Part shown: piece after piece, positions 1 through 4,821 of the stretch
Layout of the letters: every line of letters starts with the position of its first letter
How positions within the stretch are numbered: position 1 is the stretch's first letter
Assembly (NCBI GenBank): GCA_003452185.1
Contig: DMJJ01000441.1
Coordinates: forward strand, 1-7,396
Direction of reading: 5' to 3'
Source of the DNA: Verrucomicrobiales bacterium
GTDB taxonomy: Bacteria > Verrucomicrobiota > Verrucomicrobiia > Limisphaerales > UBA11320
DNA: 7,396 bases
Position numbers and translations under genes: made by a program
The notes under the pieces: generated by a model
Database searches by the model: none
Seen by the model: only the letters and a program-made list of their open reading frames with translations
What the model was told of the DNA's origin: nothing

Positions 1-116
1 CGTTGGGTTCCTTCGCTACGGGGCCAGTCTGAGCCCGGTAAACCTCTGGGCGGTCAGCGAGGCATGGCGGCCCAACTCCACGGTGCCGATGCCCTGAGAT
101 TCCCGGATTCTTTGCA

Positions 117-155
117 GGGGGGGAGGGCACTTCCGGAGGGGGGGGTGGAGGCGGG
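117..155 (+). other. G-tract cluster with G-quadruplex potential
   Basis: The plus strand carries G runs at 117-123 (seven), 125-127 (three), 138-145 (eight) and 153-155 (three), separated by 1, 10 and 7 bases. That is enough for a three-tetrad quadruplex on the plus strand. It lies about 125 bases upstream of the korA promoter candidate. Whether it folds or has a role cannot be told from sequence alone. The long homopolymers are also places where sequencing or assembly errors are common. Confidence 0.4.
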
Positions 156-203
156 CGTGTTTTTCGCTAAGCTCTGATTTCCTGAATGTTGCAAGGCCCT
201 CCA

Positions 204-254
204 CCGTCACTCTCTCAGGGCTGGGGGTGAGAGGATCACGGGTTGACGTTTTTT
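204..254 (+). terminator. possible intrinsic terminator of an upstream unit
   Basis: The arms CTCTCA (212-217) and TGAGAG (228-233) pair perfectly around a 10-base loop. An outer CCGT (204-207) can pair with ACGG (238-241) across an unpaired internal section. Six T residues follow at 249-254, seven bases after the outer stem. The short inner stem, the internal loop and the gap before the T run make this a weak terminator. It would serve a plus-strand gene ending in or left of the window. Confidence 0.25.
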
Positions 255-280
255 GCCCGGGGTCCAGATTGGCTCGGCGT

Positions 281-308
281 TTGACAGCCGAAGTCCTCGT
301 GTTAGTCT
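281..308 (+). promoter_or_regulatory. candidate korA promoter (sigma-70 type)
   Basis: A perfect -35 element TTGACA (281-286) is followed after 16 bases by TAGTCT (303-308), which keeps the three strongest -10 positions (T, A and final T). Transcription would start near 315, giving a leader of about 80 bases before the korA ATG at 397. The promoter lies inside the open frame extending upstream of that ATG, which argues against a longer korA product. The weak -10 limits confidence. Confidence 0.45.
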
Positions 309-335
309 CGCCCCCCTCCTGCGGGCCCCCCGGGC

Positions 336-354
336 GGTTGCGTTTGTCGCAACC
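336..354 (+). promoter_or_regulatory. 7-bp dyad in the korA leader
   Basis: GGTTGCG (336-342) and CGCAACC (348-354) are perfect inverted repeats around the 5-base centre TTTGT. If transcription starts near 315, the dyad sits about 20-40 bases into the leader and would form a small stable hairpin in RNA. It could equally be a repressor operator on DNA. No T run follows, so it is not an intrinsic terminator. Confidence 0.35.
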
Positions 355-396
355 CCTTGTGCAGGCCGCGGTAGAAGAAATCAGGATATACGCATC

Positions 397-2223
397 ATGA
401 GTGAATCGGTCGTCGCCACACAGTCCTCTGGTGGCCATTCGAAGGTATCACGCGTCTCCGAGGCGGTGATTCGCATTGCCGGAAACTCCCAGGACGGCAT
501 CCAGGCCATCGGTGGGTTCCTTGCCCGACTTGCTGGGCGAAGTGAACAGGAAGTCATGACATTCATGACCATTCCTTCCACCATCTCCGGGGGGCCGTCG
601 ATCTTTCAGGTCCGGATCGGGTCCGGGGAGGTTCTGAGCGCAGGGGATGAGGCGGATGTGCTTCTCGCCTTCTACCAGCACTCCTACGAGGGGCATCTCT
701 CCTCGCTCCGCAAGGGGGGAATTGTCCTCTACGACAGCGACCACGTTCAGCCCAAGCCCGAGTGGCAGGGGGAATACCGTCACGTCGGTGTGCCGATTTC
801 CAGCCGGACGGTGGAGGCCATCGGCGGCACGGCCAAGGACAAGGGAAAGAATATTTTTGCCCTCGGCCTGGTGGCGAAGATGTTCGACCTGAATGTCGGC
901 AAGCTCGAGAAGCTCGTGAGCGAGCGGTTCACCGGCAAGGACACCAGCATCACCCAGAACGCCCTCAACGCGTTTCACGCCGGATACAGCTTCCAGCTCG
1001 ATGGCCTGATCGAGACCTTCCGTTTCGTGGAGAGCCAGAAGCGGAACAACACCCAGGTGGTGATGAACGGGAACGAGGCGATCGGGTTCGGCCTGATCGC
1101 CGCCGGAGTGCGTTTCGGCGCCGGGTATCCGATCACCCCCTGGTCGGACATCATGGAGCTGCTCCGCAGGGAGCTCCCCAAGTACGGTGGAAGCTTCATC
1201 CAGTGCGAGGATGAGATCGCATCGATCTCAATGGCCATCGGGGCGAGCTACGCCGGCGGCGTGGCGGTCACCGGCTCGAGCGGTCCTGGGATTTCCCTCA
1301 AGACCGAGGCACTCGGTTGGGCCATCATGGCGGAAATGCCCCTGGTCGTCATCGATGTCCAACGGGGCGGTCCCAGCACCGGGATGCCGACGAATGTCGA
1401 GCAGAGCGATTTCAACATCGCGTGCTTCGGCGGCCATGGCGACGCCCCCCGCGTGGTGGTTGCGCCGGCCAACGTCGAGGATTGCTTCTACACGGCGATC
1501 GAGGCGGTCAACATCGCCCGCAAATACAGCACGCCGGTCATCCTTCTTACCGACCAGGCGATCGCCACCCGGATCGAGGCGTTTGAGCAGCCCGACCTCC
1601 AGCGTCTGACCCAGAACATCGCGCCCGACTTCGCCCCGGTGGCTGACCACAAGCCGTACGATCTGGCGGCACCCGATGGCGTCACTCACCATGTCCCCCC
1701 CGGCACCCGAATCGCGAGCGGGGTGTACCCGATCGTCACCGGGCTGGAGCACGATGAGCTCGGTCATCCGACCGGTTCTCCGAAGATGCACCAGGCGATG
1801 ACCGACAAGCGCCGCAAGAAGCTCCAGGCCCTGGGTCGGGAGCTCCCGCTTCCGAAGGTGTTTGGTCCGAGCGAGGGGCAGGTGCTGCTCGTGGGATGGG
1901 GCTCCACCCAGGGCCCGATTCGCGAGGCGGTCGAGAAGGCCCGCAGCCAGGGCGAGGCGATGTCGGCCCTCCACCTCAAATACCTCAACCCGCTTCCTGA
2001 GGGTCTCGAGAACATCTTCGCCGGGTTCCGCCACGTGTTTGTCGTGGAGATGAACGACGGCGGCCTCTACGGCCACGGCCAGATGGCGATGCTCCTTCGC
2101 GGCCGCTATTGTGATCCCAAGATTCGCGGAATCAACAAGGTGGATGGCCTGACCTGGAAGGTGCGGGAGATCCTCGAAGCCACCCGTGCCGCCGTTGCCA
2201 AGCTGGGCAACGGGAAGGCGTAA
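397..2223 (+). CDS. korA: 2-oxoacid:ferredoxin oxidoreductase, fused gamma-alpha subunit
   Basis: This is the large subunit of a two-subunit, thiamine-diphosphate-dependent 2-oxoacid:acceptor oxidoreductase, which converts a 2-oxoacid and CoA to acyl-CoA, CO2 and reduced ferredoxin in the cytoplasm. The 608-residue product has the usual fused order. A gamma-type domain covers about residues 23-205, with GNSQDG at 29-34. The alpha-type domain begins near 222 and carries the family motif YPITP (244-248), EDEIASI (271-277) and the SSGPG..LK.E segment (294-304). A C-terminal Rossmann-like domain starts near 490 (VLLVGWGS). I chose ATG 397 because residues before it look non-coding and contain the promoter candidate; AGGA at 383-386 is a weak ribosome site, and a TTG at 253 is the alternative. 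korB follows 44 bases later, so the two should be co-transcribed. 2-Oxoglutarate is the likely substrate by family resemblance, but specificity cannot be read directly; pyruvate or branched-chain acids remain possible. Confidence 0.92.
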   Translation: MSESVVATQSSGGHSKVSRVSEAVIRIAGNSQDGIQAIGGFLARLAGRSEQEVMTFMTIPSTISGGPSIFQVRIGSGEVLSAGDEADVLLAFYQHSYEGHLSSLRKGGIVLYDSDHVQPKPEWQGEYRHVGVPISSRTVEAIGGTAKDKGKNIFALGLVAKMFDLNVGKLEKLVSERFTGKDTSITQNALNAFHAGYSFQLDGLIETFRFVESQKRNNTQVVMNGNEAIGFGLIAAGVRFGAGYPITPWSDIMELLRRELPKYGGSFIQCEDEIASISMAIGASYAGGVAVTGSSGPGISLKTEALGWAIMAEMPLVVIDVQRGGPSTGMPTNVEQSDFNIACFGGHGDAPRVVVAPANVEDCFYTAIEAVNIARKYSTPVILLTDQAIATRIEAFEQPDLQRLTQNIAPDFAPVADHKPYDLAAPDGVTHHVPPGTRIASGVYPIVTGLEHDELGHPTGSPKMHQAMTDKRRKKLQALGRELPLPKVFGPSEGQVLLVGWGSTQGPIREAVEKARSQGEAMSALHLKYLNPLPEGLENIFAGFRHVFVVEMNDGGLYGHGQMAMLLRGRYCDPKIRGINKVDGLTWKVREILEATRAAVAKLGNGKA

Positions 2224-2267
2224 CCTCCCGCCGAGACGGTAAACCCATTTATTGAGAGACCCCTGAC

Positions 2268-3209
2268 ATGAACACGATTCATTTTCAGATGCCGACCCGG
2301 CTCTCCGGGTCCCCCATTGCCCCGCTGGCGGACGCTGACCGGAAACCGCTGACCAAGAAAGAAATCGCCGCCGACCACCCGACCTGGTGCCCGGGGTGTG
2401 GTGACTTCTCTGTCCTCGCCCTCTATTTCAAGCTGATCGAGCGCCGCAAGATCTTCCACGAGAAGGTCACCACCATTGCCGGGATTGGCTGCTCGAGCCG
2501 GTTCCCCTACTTTGTGCAGGCCCACGGGGCCCACTTCATCCATGGCCGGGCGCTCCCGTTTGCCAGCGGCGTGAGTCTCTCCCGTCCCGACCTCCACGTC
2601 TTTGCCTTCAGCGGCGATGGCGACGCATTCTCGATCGGTGGAAACCATTTCAACCACACCGCCCGCAAGAACATCAAGATGACCCTCGTGGTCATGGATA
2701 ACTGGGTCTACGGTCTGACCAAGAAGCAGACCAGTCCCACCTCCCCCCTCGGGTTCAAGAGCAAGACCGACACCTGGGGAGCGGTTGATCAGCCGATCAA
2801 CCCGATGAAGCAGGCGATCAGCGCCGGGGCCACGTTTGTCGCCCGCACCACGCACACCAACCCGAACCATGTGCTCCAGATGATGGAAGCCGCGATGGAC
2901 CACGACGGGTTCAGCTTCATCGAGTGCCTGAGCGAGTGCGTCGAGTTTTACGAGGGGGCCTTCGACGCCTCCAATCCGCGCAAAGGCGGGAAATTCGACC
3001 TCATTCCCCCCACGCACGACGTCACCGACGAGATGGCGGCCTACAAGCTTGCCGATGAAGCCTTCCCCGGGAAGTTCGGGATTTTCTACCAGGTGAAGCG
3101 CCCGACGAAGAACGCCCGCGAGGCCCAGATCCAGCAAGCCGCCCAGGAGAAGGTGCAGGGCCAGGCCCCGTGGCAGATCCTGCAGAAGAGCTTTGAGCGG
3201 ATGCGCTGA
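2268..3209 (+). CDS. korB: 2-oxoacid:ferredoxin oxidoreductase, beta (TPP/Fe-S) subunit
   Basis: This 313-residue protein is the catalytic partner of KorA, binding thiamine diphosphate and one [4Fe-4S] cluster that passes electrons to ferredoxin. The cluster ligands are visible: C41 and C44 in the CPGCG motif, C75 in GIGCSS, and most likely C224 in the LSECVEF segment (C220 is a nearby alternative). The cofactor motif is GDGD (116-119) with N145 in NWVYGLT 28 residues after D117, followed by the TKKQTSPTS segment. Length is normal for a korB of the two-subunit type. The ATG at 2268 has a GAGAG stretch 8 bases upstream as a modest ribosome site. The gene lies 44 bases behind korA on the same strand. 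No delta (ferredoxin-like) subunit accompanies the pair, so it must use a free ferredoxin. The residues after about 280 are charged and glutamine-rich and probably form a helical tail. No clear terminator follows. Confidence 0.93.
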   Translation: MNTIHFQMPTRLSGSPIAPLADADRKPLTKKEIAADHPTWCPGCGDFSVLALYFKLIERRKIFHEKVTTIAGIGCSSRFPYFVQAHGAHFIHGRALPFASGVSLSRPDLHVFAFSGDGDAFSIGGNHFNHTARKNIKMTLVVMDNWVYGLTKKQTSPTSPLGFKSKTDTWGAVDQPINPMKQAISAGATFVARTTHTNPNHVLQMMEAAMDHDGFSFIECLSECVEFYEGAFDASNPRKGGKFDLIPPTHDVTDEMAAYKLADEAFPGKFGIFYQVKRPTKNAREAQIQQAAQEKVQGQAPWQILQKSFERMR

Positions 3210-3255
3210 GCCGTCGGATCGCGCATCAGTGGGGCTCGTGCTACCGGCCGATCCC

Positions 3256-3297
3256 TTGACCCCGATCAAACCGTTCCCGACGCGGGCGGGCTAGGCT
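3256..3297 (+). promoter_or_regulatory. FNR/CRP-type box and -10 element ahead of the DUF2249 gene
   Basis: TTGACCCCGATCAA (3256-3269) matches the FNR/Anr/Dnr consensus TTGAT-N4-ATCAA at nine of ten defined positions. A -10-like TAGGCT (3292-3297), with the same T-A-...-T pattern as the korA promoter candidate, lies downstream. That -10 predicts a start at about 3304, which puts the box centre (3262.5) exactly 41.5 bases upstream, the standard class II activator position. The transcript would then begin at or one base before the ATG at 3305, so it would be nearly leaderless. The box is seen directly; regulation by a specific factor is inference. Confidence 0.5.
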
Positions 3298-3304
3298 GGC
3301 TGTC

Positions 3305-3844
3305 ATGAGTGCGACCTGCTCCCAGCATATCCTCGATGTGCGGCCGATGCCGCCGCGTGAGCGTCATGCCACCCTGTTTCACGTCTGGGGGCGCATGCCC
3401 GAAGGGGACTCCCTGCTGCTGGTCAACGACCACGACCCGCTGCCACTCTACTACCAATTCGCCGCCGAGCAGACCGGGCTCTTTCGGTGGGAATACCTCG
3501 AAGCGGGACCCTTGGTCTGGCGCGTCAGCATCAGCAAGGGAGCGTTTGAGAGCCCGGGATTCGTTCCCAGCCCTCGTGGCGGACGGGGGTGCGTGACCGT
3601 GGCACCGGCTGAGTTCGTCCAGCCGTTGGTCCTCGATACGCGCCCCCTGTTCGCCCAGGGCGAGACTCCATGTTCGATGATCGACGAGGGGGTGGCTCAG
3701 CTGATTCCGGGTCAGACGCTGGTTCTTCTCGTTCCGTTTGAGCCTGTCCCGCTCTACACAAAGCTGGGGCGGCTCGGGTTCTCGCACACGGCCACCGAGT
3801 TGGCGGAGGGGGGATGGCGGGTGGAGTTCCGACAGAAGGGGTGA
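3305..3844 (+). CDS. tandem DUF2249 domain protein
   Basis: The 179-residue soluble protein consists of two DUF2249 units. Unit one (about residues 9-77) begins LDVRP, has the typical NDHDPLPLYY segment (H43, D44, P45) and ends with WRVSI. Unit two (about 108-176) begins LDTRP and ends WRVEF, but carries PFEPVPLY where unit one has DHDPLPLYY, so the His-Asp pair is lost. A proline- and glycine-rich linker (about 82-102) joins them. There is no signal peptide or membrane segment. The molecular function of DUF2249 is not established; family members often sit near hemerythrin-like, nitric-oxide or denitrification genes and have a TusA-like small fold. It lies 95 bases after korB on the same strand, and may be read from korAB or from its own FNR-type promoter. 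AGG at 3293-3295 could be a weak ribosome site if transcription starts further upstream. Domain assignment is firm; the role is unknown. Confidence 0.85.
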   Translation: MSATCSQHILDVRPMPPRERHATLFHVWGRMPEGDSLLLVNDHDPLPLYYQFAAEQTGLFRWEYLEAGPLVWRVSISKGAFESPGFVPSPRGGRGCVTVAPAEFVQPLVLDTRPLFAQGETPCSMIDEGVAQLIPGQTLVLLVPFEPVPLYTKLGRLGFSHTATELAEGGWRVEFRQKG

Positions 3845-3861
3845 GCGTTCCGGGACGACGT

Positions 3862-3893
3862 GGGCTCCGCGCGCCCGCGGCGGCAGCCAGCCC
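3862..3893 (+). terminator. GC-rich hairpin after the DUF2249 gene, possible terminator
   Basis: GGGCT (3862-3866) can pair with AGCCC (3889-3893). Inside, CCGCG (3867-3871) pairs with CGCGG (3876-3880) around the loop CGCC, leaving an 8-base bulge on the right side. The structure should be stable and begins 18 bases after the stop codon. No T run follows (the next bases are TTGAGCG), so it is at best a non-canonical terminator or an RNA 3'-end stabiliser. Confidence 0.3.
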
Positions 3894-3930
3894 TTGAGCG
3901 AGCGCGCCATGCGAGGGTGGTCGAAATGGC

Positions 3931-3960
3931 TTGCTGGCGGATTCGCCCCCTCCATAGTAT
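3931..3960 (+). promoter_or_regulatory. candidate tRNA-Pro promoter
   Basis: TTGCTG (3931-3936) and TAGTAT (3955-3960) are separated by 18 bases. The -10 matches four of six consensus positions, the -35 three of six. A start near 3967 would leave only about six bases before the mature tRNA 5' end at 3973, which fits a short tRNA leader. The position is more persuasive than the match quality. Confidence 0.35.
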
Positions 3961-3972
3961 CCCATCTTGCGT

Positions 3973-4049
3973 CGGAGCGTAGCTCAGCCTGGTAGAGCAC
4001 TTGGTTTGGGACCAAGACGTCGCAGGTTCAAATCCTGTCGCTCCGACCA
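3973..4049 (+). tRNA. trnP: tRNA-Pro (anticodon UGG)
   Basis: The 77 bases fold as a full cloverleaf with encoded CCA. The acceptor stem CGGAGCG (3973-3979) pairs with CGCTCCG (4039-4045), followed by discriminator A 4046 and CCA 4047-4049. The D stem is GCTC/GAGC with GG in the loop. The anticodon stem CTTGG (4000-4004) pairs with CCAAG (4012-4016) around TTTGGGA, placing anticodon TGG at 4007-4009, which reads proline CCN codons. The T arm is GCAGG-TTCAAAT-CCTGT (4022-4038), closed by one G-T pair. The C1 start and A discriminator agree with bacterial proline tRNAs. No intron or mismatch is seen. No clear T-rich terminator follows directly. Confidence 0.97.
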
Positions 4050-4263
4050 TTTTCTCCCCACCGACCTCAGGCACCTTCGGAACCCGGCTCCACCCGCTCC
4101 TCACCCTCCCGATCTTGTGCCTGCCGGACGCCGTGCCTTCTGGCGGCCTACCAGAGCGGTCCCGCTCTCAACCTCCCGCTGACCACCGAAGCCATCCTGG
4201 AGGATCCGTGGACGAGGAGGCGGGGAGAGAAGGGCGAGGGGGAGTTCCTCCGGCAACGCTTTC
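4050..4263. other. gene-free stretch between tRNA-Pro and the rpsT terminator
   Basis: No gene is visible. The one structured spot is AGAGCGG (4153-4159) against CCGCTCT (4162-4168), a short hairpin with a 2-base loop, or 6 bp with loop GTCC; it has no T run. The strand then turns purine-rich (about 4194-4246). Open frames running through here are short, overlap the tRNA and look like non-coding translation. Confidence 0.5.
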
Positions 4264-4310
4264 GAGAATAAACAGCAAACACCGGAGCTCCGTCGGGAGC
4301 TCCGGTGTTT
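4264..4310 (-). terminator. rpsT intrinsic terminator
   Basis: A perfect 15-bp stem, AAACACCGGAGCTCC (4277-4291) against GGAGCTCCGGTGTTT (4296-4310), encloses a 4-base loop. Read on the minus strand, the stem is followed by TTTGCTGTTTATT, a U-rich tail typical of intrinsic termination. It lies 88 bases after the rpsT stop codon. On the plus strand the stem is followed by GGTAAATCGA, so termination of tRNA-Pro read-through from the other side would be weaker, though still possible. Confidence 0.85.
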
Positions 4311-4334
4311 GGTAAATCGAACGACCTCTATCTC

Positions 4335-4382
4335 AAGCGATCCCGGTCAGGCATCTTCCCGTGGTCGGGGAAGCGATCCCGG
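4335..4382. repeat. 12-bp direct repeat in the rpsT 3' region
   Basis: AAGCGATCCCGG occurs at 4335-4346 and again at 4371-4382, 36 bases apart. The second copy is part of two small overlapping dyads, CTTCCC (4355-4360) with GGGAAG (4368-4373) and GCGATC (4373-4378) with GATCGC (4386-4391). All lie between the rpsT stop and its terminator and would be in the rpsT 3' untranslated RNA. A small local duplication is the simplest explanation. Confidence 0.5.
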
Positions 4383-4398
4383 AGAGATCGCGGAGGGG

Positions 4399-4662
4399 TT
4401 ACTTCAGCTTGCCGAGGCTGATGGCCAGACGGGATTTCTTCCGGTCTGCCTTGCGCCAATGGACGACACCGTTCTTGGCGGCCTTGTCGAACGCGGAGCT
4501 GACGGCTTGGAGAGCCTTGGCGGCCTCTTCCTTCTTTCCAGACTTCAGGGCGTCTTTCAGGCGGCGCTCAAGGCTCTTGATGCGGGTCTTCGAGCGGCGG
4601 TTGGACAAGGCGCGGCGGGCGCTGTTGCGCACGCGGCGTTCGGCTGATTTCGTATTCGGCAT
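4399..4662 (-). CDS. rpsT: 30S ribosomal protein bS20
   Basis: The 87-residue, strongly basic protein is ribosomal protein S20 (bS20), which binds 16S rRNA early in assembly of the small subunit. The N-terminus MPNTKSAERRVRNSARR and the long helix rich in Lys and Arg (IKSLERRLKDAL) are family hallmarks, and the length is standard for the family. The ATG at 4662-4660 is the only sensible start because MPNTKSA is the conserved beginning. No strong Shine-Dalgarno sequence precedes it, which is common for rpsT. It is a single-gene unit with its own promoter about 40 bases upstream and a strong terminator downstream. It converges on tRNA-Pro and diverges from the large secreted-protein gene. Confidence 0.97.
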   Translation of the reverse strand: MPNTKSAERRVRNSARRALSNRRSKTRIKSLERRLKDALKSGKKEEAAKALQAVSSAFDKAAKNGVVHWRKADRKKSRLAISLGKLK

Positions 4663-4699
4663 AGCGGTTCGTCTATAACGGCACTTTTAGGAAGGGGCA

Positions 4700-4727
4700 T
4701 TTGTATCGAAATTCGGGCGGATGTCAA
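4700..4727 (-). promoter_or_regulatory. rpsT promoter
   Basis: On the minus strand a perfect -35 TTGACA (4727-4722) is followed after 16 bases by TACAAA (4705-4700), four of six for the -10. Transcription would start near 4693, giving a leader of about 30 bases before the rpsT ATG. Confidence 0.6.
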
Positions 4728-4750
4728 CTGCGCGGGGCGGAATTGTCCCC

Positions 4751-4778
4751 TTGCCAGCACCTTGGGGCCACTCATAAT
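4751..4778 (+). promoter_or_regulatory. promoter of the large secreted-protein gene
   Basis: TTGCCA (4751-4756, five of six) and CATAAT (4773-4778, five of six) are separated by 16 bases, the best combined sigma-70-like match on the plus strand in this window. The start should fall near 4785, about 37 bases before the ATG at 4822. It diverges from the rpsT promoter with only 23 bases between the two -35 elements. Confidence 0.6.
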
Positions 4779-4821
4779 CTGTCACAATACACCGGATTCC
4801 CCCTCTGCCCGGTGAGTTGTG

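Larger units (their letters stand above)
1..280. other. upstream non-coding stretch, no convincing gene
   Basis: I see no gene I can defend here. All frames that stay open are short and unlike known proteins: one plus-strand frame runs from the left edge to a stop near 172-174, another to a stop at 95-97, and a minus-strand frame crosses the korA start region. The stretch holds several long G runs (117-155), an imperfect dyad followed by six T residues (204-254), and then the korA promoter candidate. It could contain the 3' end of a gene that starts to the left of the window, but nothing recognisable shows this. Confidence 0.5.

Noticed and set aside
253..396. 48-codon upstream extension of korA from a TTG codon
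   Set aside because: The extension is Pro-, Arg- and Ala-rich, unlike KorA N-termini, and contains the promoter candidate. ATG 397 gives a product of normal length.
16..438. 140-codon open frame on the minus strand at the left edge
   Set aside because: It overlaps the korA start and its promoter candidate, and its translation is low-complexity and unlike known proteins. It is kept only as a possible sign of a repeat element.
1228..2076. 282-codon open frame on the minus strand
   Set aside because: It is antisense to the conserved alpha domain of korA and has no recognisable motif.
3208..3237. GAGCC...GGCTC dyad after korB as a terminator
   Set aside because: The arms are only 5 bp with a loop of about 20 bases and there is no T run.
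2106..3269. 387-codon open frame on the minus strand
   Set aside because: It lies fully antisense to korB and the korA 3' end, which are unmistakable genes. Its translation shows no family motif and is the kind of long shadow frame expected in GC-rich coding DNA.
3266..4015. 249-codon open frame on the minus strand
   Set aside because: It overlaps the DUF2249 gene and runs into the tRNA-Pro gene, which a real protein gene would not do.
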